A DNA stretch of 64,000 nt from assembly GCA_963575745.1 (NCBI GenBank), contig CAUYUJ010020538.1, positions 60,001 to 124,000 of the forward strand, given 5' to 3'. Positions 28,827 to 39,207 of this stretch are shown piece by piece. Source of the stretch: Prorocentrum cordatum. Taxonomy: Eukaryota; Sar; Dinophyceae; Prorocentrales; Prorocentraceae. The notes beneath the pieces were generated by a model that worked only from the letters and a program-made list of their open reading frames with translations, did not search any database and was not told where the DNA came from. Made by a program: the position numbers and the translations under genes. Each line of letters starts with the position of its first letter. Position 1 is the stretch's first letter.

Positions 28827-31523
28827 ATGCCGCCCAAAAAAAAGGGTAGAACGGGGCCCCCCTCTCCCATCAGGCCTTGGGATGATGGCCTCGGCACTGA
28901 ACAGCGAGACTTCCGAGCGGAGGCCATCGCTGCTGATGCGTTCCTTGAGGAATTGATCGACATGTATTTAATGGGCAAAAAGATGAGCGCTAAGCATTTG
29001 TGCATCCTCTGCCACCACGCATCCAATGCAGGCATTCAAGCTGCTTCTAAGTTTGCGATGCCGCCACAACGAGCAACGGGGAACTACCAAAAAAAACTGG
29101 ATTCCGTATTAGAACTACCTCAATTCGATGAGGACCTGTACGAACTTGAGATCCCTGGGCTATCTTCCAATGACTTGGAACGGTCACCGCAAACAGTTCA
29201 CTTGGTCCCACCCCACGAAGTCCTTGCAAGAGAAGTCGAGCAGCACCCAGAGATTTTGGAACAGTGGGCCAAAGGTATCGAAGAGGCGTGGATCGACGAT
29301 TTCGAAAACAACCCCCTGGTAAGGACTTTAGGCCCCGATGAGAAGAAGAAATTGCTCCCCTGCCAGCTGTACTTAGACAAGACACCTTTCACTAAGAAGG
29401 ACGGGTTCTTGGGTATATATGTGAACCTTGTGCAATCAGGACGCCGCCACATGGTAGGCTGCCTAAGGCAGTCAGAGCTGTGTTCTTGCGGATGCTCGCA
29501 TTGGTGCTCAATGTACCCGATATATCAGTTTCTCCAGTGGAGTTTCAAATCTCTGGCATCGGGCATGTGGCCCACTTGCCGACACGACGGGGCGCCTTGG
29601 AGGGATAGCGATACTCGGCGTGCTGGCATTGCTGGGCAGGCGGGAAGGGGATGGCAGCTGGGCTCTTCATATGTCTCCTCCTCCTCCTCCTCCTCCTCCT
29701 CCCCCTGCCCCTGCTCCTCCTCTTCCTCCCCCATCGTAACAGCCAGTACAAAGGAAATCCATGCCAATAATAACGCTGTTTACCTCCAGGGTGCCCTGGA
29801 TTTCTTGGGTTTCAATGGTTTCGCTAAGGGGGGCGCGACGTTCCCACACCCTGAATCAATGGGCGCCCTGGGGTCTCAGGGCTGGATTTCTTGTGGAAGG
29901 CTTCTTGTGGTCGAGCTCCAGGTGTAGCAGCTGAGCTGCAGCAGCCATGCCCTTCTCAACCTCCTTGCACGTACGTCTTGCTCTCTGTTTACTCTGCGGC
30001 CCCCTCCCGTTTCCGCCCACCCCTCGGGCATCCTGCTCCATGCCGCTCTCGGCCCCCGCCCGCGCCTCCGTCCTCGCCTTCCACCCTTCTGCCCTCCTCC
30101 ATCCTTTCTTCAATCCTTAATGTCGCCGCCTGTTGCCGTCAGCAGTCGCCTGCAGCAGAGAGTAAGCAACCATGAGGAAGAATTGTGAAATCGTTGAGTT
30201 GGTTTCGCGAGACAGGTGGGGATGAATCATGAATAGGTCCGTGCTCGAACGAGAGAAGGGGAGGTATTTGGTTTTAGCGTCTTGCTGCTGGATCTCAAGT
30301 CTGACTGGCCCGAAATGTCGACGGGGATGGGCTTCCCATCTCACAGTTCAGGTCACGCACCCTGCGTTTTCTGTGGGGTAAACTCGGAACAGATCAGGTC
30401 TCATGATTTCAATCGACCTCTCGTTGAACACGGGCCCGACGATTACGAGGCCGAATGCAGTCGCCATGAATTTCGAGTTACTATTGAAAATTCAGATCAG
30501 CATCGACGATTACGGTTTAGGATGGAATTCAGATCAAACTTCAGAGGCAGGACTGTTATGAAAGATTTCCCTGATATCCGCACGGACAAGGTTCCAGATG
30601 TGGGCGCGCGAAAAAGAGACAGGTTGGACCCAAGCCCTGATATGCTAGACACGCAACAATTTGATGATATATCAGAATTCCCGATCACTCTCGTATTTTG
30701 GAGGCCGACTGCGAATGAGCGGTGCTACCACCGCAATCCACTTTTGAATGCAACCATTGGCACAGGGCTCCATACGTTTGCGATAGACGAACTTCACGCG
30801 TTGCATCTTGGTGTATTTAAGGTTTACGTGGCGCATGTGTTTTGGATTCTTCTCTTAGCGAACGTGTTTGAGGTCTCCGAAACACTTCAGGAAGACAAAG
30901 TACGAGTTGGTTTGAAACACATGAAAGTTCACCTTGGCTCTTGGTACGCTTCGCAGCGGCGGGCAGGAATCCCAGATAACAGGATTACACGCGTGGGGGA
31001 TTTGGTTCCAGGCATGATTGGGAGCAGGGCAACACCGATGATGTCAACGAAAGCTGCCGGGACAAAGTGGCTATTTTATTTTGTGATGGACCTGCTGCCA
31101 GAACACGTGAACAAATTGCTACCGATTAATAAGCCTGAGGAGCTCCTAGCAGCAGGAAGGGCACTCCATCGGCATTCAAAAATCTTGGAAGCCCAGCCTC
31201 GCAAAATCAGCCCAGCAGTTTGTGATGACTTACAAGCTCTGTGTGACCTTCATTGCACGCTATCAGAGGATGCTGGAATCAATATGCTTCCCAAGCACCA
31301 TATGTTTAGACATGTGGCGCAACAAATACGACGAAAAGGTAATCCACGCTTTTACCATTGCTACTGGGATGAATCCCTCAACAGAGACATTGCAAAGATC
31401 GCTGCAACGACTCACAGGGCGAGGTTTGAACGAACTACGTTTCGGAAGTTTGGCTACATTTCTTCGAAAGGACTCGCGTTTACCCCCAGGGGCCAGGATG
31501 AGAAAGGAAGGGTGGGAGAATGA
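28827..31523 (+). CDS. Dinoflagellate-type hypothetical protein, two exons (690 aa)
   Basis: Exon 1 is 28827-29653 and exon 2 is 30278-31523. The inferred 624-nt intron begins GC and ends TTTTAG, phase 2, and gives a continuous 690-residue frame joining RAGIAGQAGRG to CVLLLDLKSDWPEMSTGMGF. Seen in the protein: a basic start MPPKKKGR; CILCHHAS near residue 72; LPCQLYLDKTPF; a Cys cluster CSCGCSHWCSMYP; CVFC; IDELHALHLGVFKVYVAHVF; a conserved-looking HHMFRHVAQQ; FYHCYWDESLNRDIAKIAAT. I recognise this layout from many hypothetical proteins in dinoflagellate genomes. The D-x-x-H-x-x-H-L-G pattern resembles the D-x-x-H-x-x-x-L-G motif of tnp2/CACTA-like transposases, so a transposase-derived origin is an inference, not an assignment. 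Exon 2 lacks its own supported ATG. A CCT tract (29675-29735) lies inside the intron. An SL-like sequence abuts the start. Homologues spliced at the same place would confirm the model. Confidence 0.7.
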
Positions 31524-32760
31524 AGAGGCGATTCAGGAGACACAGAAACAATCGTTTTCCTCTGGGTCTTCCGTCGGGATCGAAACTCGCGACGGCATTC
31601 GTTATTGGGCGCGGGGTCGACGAACTGACTTTCTCCTAGATGGCCCCGCGAGGGCGCGAAGATAACCCAGCGTCGAGCACCTGGAGGAGCAGGAGGAGCA
31701 GGAATAGAAGAGATGCCAACCCCACTCCGCCTCGCCTCCGCGCAAGGACGACGGTGCGGAGTCGAGGCCGTTGACTCCAAGTGCTGGTGGTTCCTTACTT
31801 TGGTGGGGCTGGGCAGGGAGCGCGCCCTCTCCTCCCTCTGCCCCCCCCCCTTCCTCCTCCCTTCCTCCCCCTTCCTCCTCCCTTCCTCCCCCTCCTCCCC
31901 CTCCTCCGCCTCCTCCTCCTCTTCGTCTTCCTCCTCCTCCTCCTCCTCCACGCCCTCCTCCTCTCCTCATCTGTCTCCTCCGCCGTCTCCTCTCTTTCTT
32001 TCTCTTTCTATCTCTCTTTCCTTCTGCCTGCTCTGGGGGTGGTGGAGGTGCTGGCGGGCTGGGCTTTATTCGGTCGAAGTATTTTACCTGGCCGTCAGCT
32101 CGGTGCTCGGCCAGATGAGCGCCTACCCAATGCTCGATCGGGCGTGGGACTGCGACTGTTTCGGTGAGTAGCGCGAGAGAACGAGCTCCTCGTCTCTCCC
32201 TTTTGGCGTTTACTAATGGGGGAGTGCGATGGAGGGGGGGTACCGTGGCTTTTCGGGCACCCTTCGTTTTTTTTTGTCGAGGGCCCAGGGTGTCCTTGGA
32301 GGGCCCCTTCAAGGGCCCTCGCCCGAAACCATCGACGCCCCCTGGCTTCCCCGCCCCCTCCCCCTTAGTGCAGCGCCAAGTCATTGATCTGATCCCTGCC
32401 TGTCCCTCTCCTCCTCCTGCTCATTCTCCTCCTTCGTCTCCTCCTCCTCCTCCTCATCCTTCTCCTCCTTCTCCTCCTCCTCATCCTTCTCCTCCACTCC
32501 TGCTTCCTCCGTCCGCCTCGTCATGGCCTACCCCCCGCCTAAGTTCTGAGAGCTTCGGAGGGGGCCATGTTGACTTCAACCGTCTTTTGAGGTACCCCCA
32601 TGGTGTGGTCTGGGAGAGTGGGGAGAGAGTGAGGGAGGAAGTGGAGAGGAGGAGGAGGAAGAGGAGGAGGAGGAGGAGGAGGACTCTTGGCGAGCCCATC
32701 TGGCGTGAGGCTGCGATAAGCGCCAGGTCTTTGATATGACGCCTGTCTGCGTCCCTCTCC
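31524..32760. other. CCT-rich sequence with possible exon islands
   Basis: CCT tracts at 31845-31985 and 32400-32510, a GGA tract at 32635-32685. Unique islands: 32050-32170 reads YSVEVFYLAVSSVLGQMSAY and ends DCDCF before GTGAGT, a donor-like site; 32545-32630 reads ESFGGGHVDFNRLLRYPHG. These may be exons of a plus-strand gene, but I cannot link them. Confidence 0.3.
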
Positions 32761-33390
32761 TACTGTTCCTCTATCTCCTCATCCTCTATCCTCCCCATCC
32801 TCCTTCTCCTCCTTTCTCTCTCCTCATCTCCTCCTTATCCCCCGCCCTTACTCCCTCTCCCCATCCGCCCTCCGTCTCGTCGCACCCTTGCAAAAGACGG
32901 GGAAACAGAGAGATGAAGGTGGAGAGAAGGGGGGGGAGGAGGATGATGAGGAGGAGGAGGAGGATGAGGAGGAGGAAGAGGAAGGGGAGGAGGAACTGAC
33001 CTCGCCAGCGCTTGCCATTCGAGCTCAAAGCCCCTGAGACCCTCAGAGTTGTGCTCGCACCAGAGCACTGGACAGTGCAGTGCTCGCACCAGAGCAATGG
33101 ACAGCGCTGGTGGAAGTGGAGCTCCACCAGGCAGCCACTGGGGGAGGAGGAGGGGGAGGAGGAGGAGGAGGAGGAGGAGGAGGAGGAGGAGGAGGAGAGG
33201 GAACGGAAAATGGGAGGAGGAAGGAGGAGAGAGGGGAGGAGTAAGTAAAGGAAGGAGGAGGAGGAGATGAGGAAGCGGATGAGGAAGAGGCGGGAGGAGG
33301 AGGAGGAGCAGGGAGGATAGGAGGGGGAGGGGAGGAGAGGGGGGAGTGAGGAGGAGGAGGAGGAGGAGGAGGAGGAGGATGGGGATTGCA
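32761..33390. repeat. CCT then GGA microsatellites with a 31-bp direct repeat
   Basis: CCT-rich to 32880, GGA-rich from 32930 to 32995, then GTGCTCGCACCAGAGCA repeated at about 33049 and 33080, then GGA repeats to 33380. The block GGAAGTGGAGCTCCAC (33112) followed by CCACTGGGGGAGGAGG recurs at 33487, after the foldback. Confidence 0.85.
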
Positions 33391-33392
33391 AC

Positions 33393-33483
33393 ATATGTGT
33401 AAAACCAGACCCAGAATAAACATCGCTTTAAACTTATATTAACGAAAAGCGACGTTTATTATGGGTCTGGTTTTAACACATAT
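33393..33483. mobile_element. 91-bp foldback element between GGA tracts
   Basis: Arms ATATGTGTAAAACCAGACCC... (33393-33430) and ...GGGTCTGGTTTTAACACATAT (about 33446-33483) pair over about 38 bp with a few mismatches and a ~15-base AT loop. It is AT-rich in a GGA field and flanked by a duplicated GGAAGTGGAGCTCCAC block, so it looks like an insertion. MITE-like by structure only. Confidence 0.8.
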
Positions 33484-33524
33484 TTGGGAAGTGGAGCTCC
33501 ACACGGCATCCACTGGGGGAGGAG

Positions 33525-33720
33525 GGGGAGGAGGAGGAGGAGGAGGAGGAGGAGGAGGAGGAGGAGGAGGAGCGGGAACAGGGGAGGAGGAGGAGGAGGA
33601 GGAGGAGGAGGAAATTAGGAGGAGGAGCAGGAGGAGGGGGGGAGAAGGTAGATGAGGAGGATGGAGGAGAGCAGGACGGATAAGGAGGAGGAAGGAGGAG
33701 GGATGATGAGGAGGAGGATG
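33525..33720. repeat. (GGA)n microsatellite
   Basis: Nearly pure GGA from 33525 to 33612 with impure repeats to 33720. Confidence 0.96.
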
Positions 33721-33734
33721 AGATGGGCTCTTGG

Positions 33735-33955
33735 GCATGTTCGTGGATTGGCGTTGTTTTCCGACGCCCTCGTGGAGAATGCCGCTCTCTGGCCCAGGCC
33801 GCGGCCCTTGGAGGCGACACAGGAGAAGTCTGATGAGTTGTGACTTGGTGGCGAGAGAGGAGGCGGATGGGGTGAACCCAATCACTTCGCGCCGATGGGC
33901 GGACCTCTTCGTCACCGTGGGCCTCTCCGTCACCGTGTTGGCCTCTCCGTTTGCC
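33735..33955 (+). CDS. Possible exon island, frame uncertain
   Basis: Unique island after GGA repeats; the plus strand reads ALGHVRGLALFSDALVENAA and, in another frame, GVNPITSRRWADLFVTVGLS. The repeated CCTCTCCGT(C/T)ACCGTG makes a local duplication. No family recognised. Confidence 0.2.
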
Positions 33956-34011
33956 AACGGTGCGCCAAGGGGGGGGGGGGTATGTCACCCTCTTCCCCTT
34001 GGCGCACCGTT
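33956..34011. repeat. Perfect 17-bp stem-loop next to telomere repeat
   Basis: AACGGTGCGCCAAGGGG (33956-33972) and its exact complement CCCCTTGGCGCACCGTT (33995-34011) with a 22-base loop that begins with G7. Confidence 0.9.
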
Positions 34012-34023
34012 CCACTACCACCG

Positions 34024-34069
34024 TTTAGGGTTTAGGGTTTAGGGTTTAGGGTTTGGGTTTAGGGTTTAC
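34024..34069. repeat. Interstitial telomere-type repeat (TTTAGGG)n
   Basis: Six units of TTTAGGG, one shortened to TTTGGG. This is the telomere repeat reported for dinoflagellates and plants. It is bordered by direct copies of TTCCACTACCACC (34010-34022 and 34083-34095), as expected if it was inserted during repair of a staggered break. Confidence 0.9.
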
Positions 34070-34095
34070 AAGGGTACGCAACTTCCACTACCACC

Positions 34096-34440
34096 AACTA
34101 GGGGGGGTGACCGTTCCCTCACCTCGAGCAGCTTGCACCTCCTTCGGGACGCTCTCTGGGTGGCATGGGGGGTGGAACGGCAACGCCACTAGCAGGAGGT
34201 AATGGCACTTGTGTCTCTGGTGATATCTGGCCACGCCTAATGGCGCAGCTAGCCCCCAGAGGAGGGTTTTACAACAGCGGATGGGGCTAGCGTTATTCAT
34301 GATTGTTCTTCTGTCCTCGCGTGCACTGTAATCCAAGGCCTCGCCCTCACCTAATGGCGTTGCAGTATGCGCGCCTACTGGCACGGTTAGCCCAAAGGCC
34401 TCGCCGTCGCCTAATGGCGCGGCAAGGCACCGCTCGACTA
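34096..34440. repeat. Short repeats AAGGCCTCGCC-TC-CCTAATGGCG
   Basis: Copies at about 34337 and 34396, with CCTAATGGCGC also at 34237. Otherwise unique, no gene seen. Confidence 0.7.
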
Positions 34441-34689
34441 GATGGGCGAGGGAGGGTATGGAACCGAGGACGAGGATGATGAGGGGAATGGGTCGGAGGA
34501 GGAGGAGGAGGAGGCGGAGGAGAAGGATGAGGAGGGAGGGTTGAGGAAGGAGGAGGATAAGGAGGAGGAGGAGGAGGAGGAGGAAGGCGCGACTGTGATG
34601 AAACAGCCCGCGGGCACTGATCAATATAAGAAGGAAAACCTCCTCCACCTCATCCTCCTCCGTGCCCTCACGGCGTAGAGTTCGTAGGA

Positions 34690-34905
34690 TCGATGCGCAC
34701 GCGCTCGCACGAGCTCAAGAAACGCAAGGCGGACGGGCCGAAACTCTCGCGACGCGCGCGCTCGTGGAAATTGGTTGCGCTGGAGGGCGATGACCTAGAG
34801 AAGAAGAGGAACGATGGGGAGCAGGCGGAGGGGGATGAGGAGGAGGAGGCGGCGGAAGAGGGGGAGGAGGAGGAGGAGGAGACGTGCAAGGGGGAGAGGA
34901 GGTAG
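34690..34905 (+). CDS. Possible small basic/acidic protein or exon
   Basis: Plus-strand frame from ATG 34693: MRTRSHELKKRKADGPKLSR, then RSWKLVALEGDDLEKKRN, running into a Glu-rich tail encoded by GAG repeats and ending TAG at 34905. The first 50 residues have coding-like composition; the tail is microsatellite. Unrecognised. Confidence 0.25.
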   Translation, partial: SMRTRSHELKKRKADGPKLSRRARSWKLVALEGDDLEKKRNDGEQAEGDEEEEAAEEGEEEEEETCKGERR

Positions 34906-34924
34906 GAGATCAATCCCAAGGCGG

Positions 34925-35035
34925 GGTGTAGGTGGGAGGAGGTGTGAGGGAGCAGGAGGTGGGAGGTGGGAGGAGGTGGGAGGAGGTGGGAGGAGGTGGG
35001 AGGAGGTGGGAGGAGGAGAAGGGTGATGGGAAATA
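34925..35035. repeat. GGTGGGAGGA minisatellite
   Basis: Eight or so copies of the 10-base unit GGTGGGAGGA, in tandem. It is G-rich and could form quadruplexes. Confidence 0.93.
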
Positions 35036-35159
35036 TATGACATGTTTACATCTCGGCCGCGCGACTGGCGAGACCCTGGAGGAGACACGGGACCACAGGA
35101 GGTTCCACCAACACAGCTGCGAGTGAAACATCGGAACGCCGCGCTGCCCCCCCCCCAGG

Positions 35160-38100
35160 CATGGAGGAAGGGATGGAGGTAGGAGGACAGGGAGGACGCA
35201 CTGCAGATCGCATGAAAAGTTAATGCGCCTGCAGCCAGCATAGGCGAAACTACCAAGCTACCAACGCCGCGCCAAGAAAACAAACGCCCGCGCTTGCGAC
35301 GCGGCCGCAAACGCATGCGGGGTCGGAGGGGGGGGAGGGGGATGGCGAGGGCGAAGGTGAGGGGAGGAGGGTGATGAGGATGGAAGGGTGGGGAGCGCCC
35401 CTAGAGCAGAGCAACCGCCACGGCCTCGCGACCGCCACGCCACGATCGAAATAATTCGTTTCTCGCCTGCAGCCCTGAAGAACAAGAAAACCAGCCAGTT
35501 GCAGACGGCATGCGCTGCATGCGTTGCGCAAAATCGCCGAAAAGGCCAGGACGGAAAGGATGCAGGGATGAAGGAGGGGGCGGACGGGGAAGGAAGGGAG
35601 GGGGGGAGGGAGATGCGAGCGCGCAAAACCTCAACCGCAAGAGGTGGAGTTAAACGTTGGCGGCGCGCCTTGTCGAACAGCAACACGCGAACGTGCAAAC
35701 GCAGAGCTCGAGGAAAAACAGGAATCGCAGCTTCATATTCTCTGACAGGACACCGAGGAGAAGGGGGAGGAGGAGGGGAACGAAGGGAACGATCGGGGAA
35801 GATGAGGAGGATGAGGATGAGGATGCCGAATGAGACGATGGTGTCGCTGGCAAATGCGACAACCGCTCAGCGTGCACACGCGACGCTCTCGATGAAATAG
35901 CGGAAAAGGGCAAGGGTATTATCAGGAAGCGGGGGAGGAGGCGATGGAGGAGGAGGCGGAGGAGGAGAATGAGGCGGAGGAGGAGGATGCGGAGGAGGAG
36001 GCGGATGGATCGATGGGGAAGAAGGAGGAGGAGGACAAGGAGGAGGGAGGAGAAAGAAAAGGAGGAGGGTAAACGGACGATGCGGAGGAGGTAAAGGATG
36101 AGGAGACTGAAACACGCGCCAAGTGCACAGCCGTTGCGCCGAACCGTGGAGGAACAAATCGTTCGATCGATAAGCGGATCGATGGGGAACAACAAGGAGG
36201 TGGAGGAGGGGCACACGGAAGGAGGAGAAGGAAAGGAGGAGGAGGAGGAGGATCCGAGAGAGGGTGAACTAGATATCGTACGCGCTCCCATGCTGGATTT
36301 TCGAACGTCATGGAAGACGTGCGCACTAAGAACAAGTCAACGTGTCGTCGCGTTGCTCTGCATAGAAACGACGCGGCCGTGAGAGGTGTAGGAGGAAGGA
36401 CAAGGAGGGGGAGAAGGAGGACAAGAAGGAGGAGGAGGAGGATGAAGAAGAGGAGGATGATGAGGAGAAGGAGGAGGATGAGACAGGGGAGGGCACGCAC
36501 CCCGTCGCTGCTGAAGATCACACACAGCGCAGTGGCGCGCCGTGCTATTTCAACGCTGACATTCCGCCCCACGTCTGGCGAGAAAAGGCGCTCGACCGAC
36601 AAGCGGAAAGAGGGGGAATGATCAGGAGGGGGAGGACGAGGAGGGGGAGGAGGAATAGGAGGACAAGGGAGAGGAGGACGAGGGGGAGTAGAGGGGGGGA
36701 AGATGAGGAGGAGGGGGAGAGGACGAGGAGGAGGAAAGAGGCGGAGAGTGATGGGAACTTCGCTCGCGTCAATCTCCGAACGCGCAACGGGTGCCGCAGC
36801 GAACGACGTGTTCGGATGTCGGCGCCATTGTTCTGAAACAGGGCGTTCGGAAGAGGGATATGTAGGAGGGGAGAGGGGAGGGGAGGAGGCGGAGGAGAGG
36901 AGGAGGAGGAGAGGAAAGAGGTATCAGGAGGAGGAAGGAGGAGTAAAGAGGAGAGGGGGAGGAGGAGGCGTGCACGTGCAGAAGGAGTAAGAAATGAGTA
37001 GAGTGGGAGGAGGGGGGAGGAGAAGGAGGAGGAGGCCCGAAGAAGGTAACAAGAGCCCGCCGCGGCGAAAACTGGCATGCACGCGCGCGTGTGCCTGTAC
37101 ATCCTGGATGAGTCCCGATGGAAAACGAACGTGCGCAACCGCAGGGAGGAGGAGAAGGAGGAGGAAGAGGAGGAGGAGGAAGAGGTGGAGGAGGACGAGG
37201 CGGGAGAGGATGAGGAGGAGAAGGAGGAGGAGGAGGAGGCCGGAAGGAAGGAGGAGAAGGAGGAGGAGGAGAAGAAGGAGCAGGAGAGGAGGAGGAATGA
37301 GTAGGAGGAGGATGAGGAGGAGGAGGAGGAGGAGAGAGGGAGGAAAATGAAGGCGAAGGAGGAGGATGGGGCGAGAGGGGATGAGAGGAGCAAAGGAAAG
37401 GAGAGGAGAGGAGAAGAAGGAAGAGGTGGAGGAGGAGGGCGAGAGGAGAAGGAGGAGGAGGATGAGGCGGAAAGGAGGAGGAGGAGAGGAGGAAGAGGAA
37501 GAAGAGGAGGAGGAGGTGGGGCAACGGCTGCGCGATGCCGCGGCGCGCGACGAGCGCCCACTGAGTGCTACCCTGATTCCACAATTTGGTGGAACAACCG
37601 CTTTGAAGGAAGAGAGGGGATGAGAATAATGAGGAGGAGACGAAGAAGGAGGAGGAGGAGGAGGAGGGGGGGAAGGGAAGGAGGAAGAGGAGGAGGAGGA
37701 AGAGGCGAGGGAGGAACGAGGAGGAGGAGGACGAGGACGAGGACGAGGAGGAGGAGGAGGAGCTGGATAGGAGATGAGGAAGGAGGAGGAGGAGGAGGGG
37801 GAGAGATTCACGAAACGGTCACGCTCGGCCAGGAACGAGTGGGTAGCTCGGGCAGAGCATGTCGCAGCAACGCGAAGCGACCGAATCGGGACAACTGCCT
37901 CCTCCTCTCTCTCTTTCCTCCTCCTCCTCCTCCTCCTCCTCCTCCGCCTCCGCCTCCCTCCTCCTCCTCCTCCTCCTCCTCCTCCCTTTCCTCCTCCTTC
38001 CTCCTCGTCCCTCCCTCTTTGTTACTCCTCCTCCTCTTCCCCCTCTCCTCCCCCTCTCGGGGGCGCCAGGAGAGGTGGCGATGTGGCGCATGAGCGCAGC

Positions 38101-38690
38101 TCCACCGAGCGTCACGGCGCGCTTCGTCGGCGAAATGGCGTGAGCACCATCCTCTTCGTCCTCCTCCTCCTCCTCCTCCTCCTCCGCCTCCTCCTCCTCT
38201 TCCCTCCTCCCTCCCTCCTCCTCCTGCTGCTCTTTCTCGTCCCCCTCTCCTCTTCCCTCCCTCCCCCTCCCTCCCCTCCTCCTGCTTCCTCTTTCCTCCT
38301 CCTCCTCCTCCGCTCCAGTCCCCTCCTCCTCCTTCGACCTAGCTGCCTCCTCCTCCTCTTCTTCCTCCCTCCTCCTCCTCTCTCCTCCCCCCTCCTCCCT
38401 CCTCCTCGTCAAAAAATAGAAAGGGTCGTCGTCCTCCTCCTCCTCTCCTCCCCTCCTCCTCCTCCTCCTCCTCCTCCTCCTCCTCCTCCCCCTCCTCCTC
38501 CTCCTCCTGCTCTTCGTCCTCCTCCTCCTCCTCCTCGTCCTCCTCGTCCTAATGCTTCTCCTCCTCCTCCTCCTCCTCCTCCTCCTCCTCCTCCTCCTCC
38601 CCCTCTTGGTCGTCGTCATCGTCGTCATTATCCTCCTCCTCCTCTTCCTCCTCCTCCTCCTCCTCCTCCTCCTCGGTCGGGAGAGGTGTG
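35160..38690. repeat. 3.5-kb purine tract turning to pyrimidine, with spaced unique islands
   Basis: GGA-type repeats on the plus strand from about 35160 to 37800, then CCT-type from about 37905 to 38680. Unique islands of about 80-130 bp recur inside it (about 35395-35545, 35620-35755, 35825-35905, 36095-36190, 36275-36385, 36492-36605, 36745-36860, 37040-37145, 37525-37620, 37805-37905, 38055-38150). Some read as protein, e.g. QRLRDAAARDERPLSATLIP near 37525. They could be exons in microsatellite introns, but no frame or splice chain is consistent, so I call no gene. Confidence 0.85.
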
Positions 38691-38934
38691 GTATCTTTGG
38701 CGCGCTGCGCCCCCAATCCAATTGTGCAGCAAGAGGACAGCTGGGAGGCGCGAGCCAGGCGTGGTAGGACGCACAAGAAGTTCGTCGCATTCGTCTCGCG
38801 TAGAAGAGGCTGCTAACACTATGTGTTTCTCTCGCTTCGCGTAAACCCGCCAGCCCTAGCTATGTTGACAGATTGTGGGGTCACCCTGAGATTCTTGGGG
38901 GGCCGTCTTGAAGCTGTCTTCGGGCAGTCTTAGT

Positions 38935-39008
38935 ACATGCATGTGTGCATGCATGCATGCATACAAACATGCTTGCATGACTGTATGCATGTATGCATGC
39001 ATGCATGT
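38935..39008. repeat. TGCA/CATGCATG tetranucleotide repeat
   Basis: GCATGCATGCATG with GTATGCAT and CAAACATG variants. It lies 200 bp 5' of the copia frame. Confidence 0.93.
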
Positions 39009-39207
39009 TTAACTGTTTTCATAGTGTTGTAATATGAATGTGCACTTTGAGGTACCAACTGGTGTGCATGGTGTACACTGTTGAACATACAAACTGCATG
39101 TACAGTATAGCAATAGCAAAAATGTTGTTATGAATAATATGCAAGCCGCATAGATCACAAGCAACACTGAACCAACATAACAATAAAAATGATGCGGTGC
39201 AACAAAC

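Noticed and set aside
33827-33860. Hammerhead-like CTGATGAG
   Set aside because: The second conserved core (GAAA) and the closing stems are missing.
38860-39207. 5' LTR of the copia element
   Set aside because: No direct repeat of this region, beyond TGCA simple repeats, is visible downstream of 43353.
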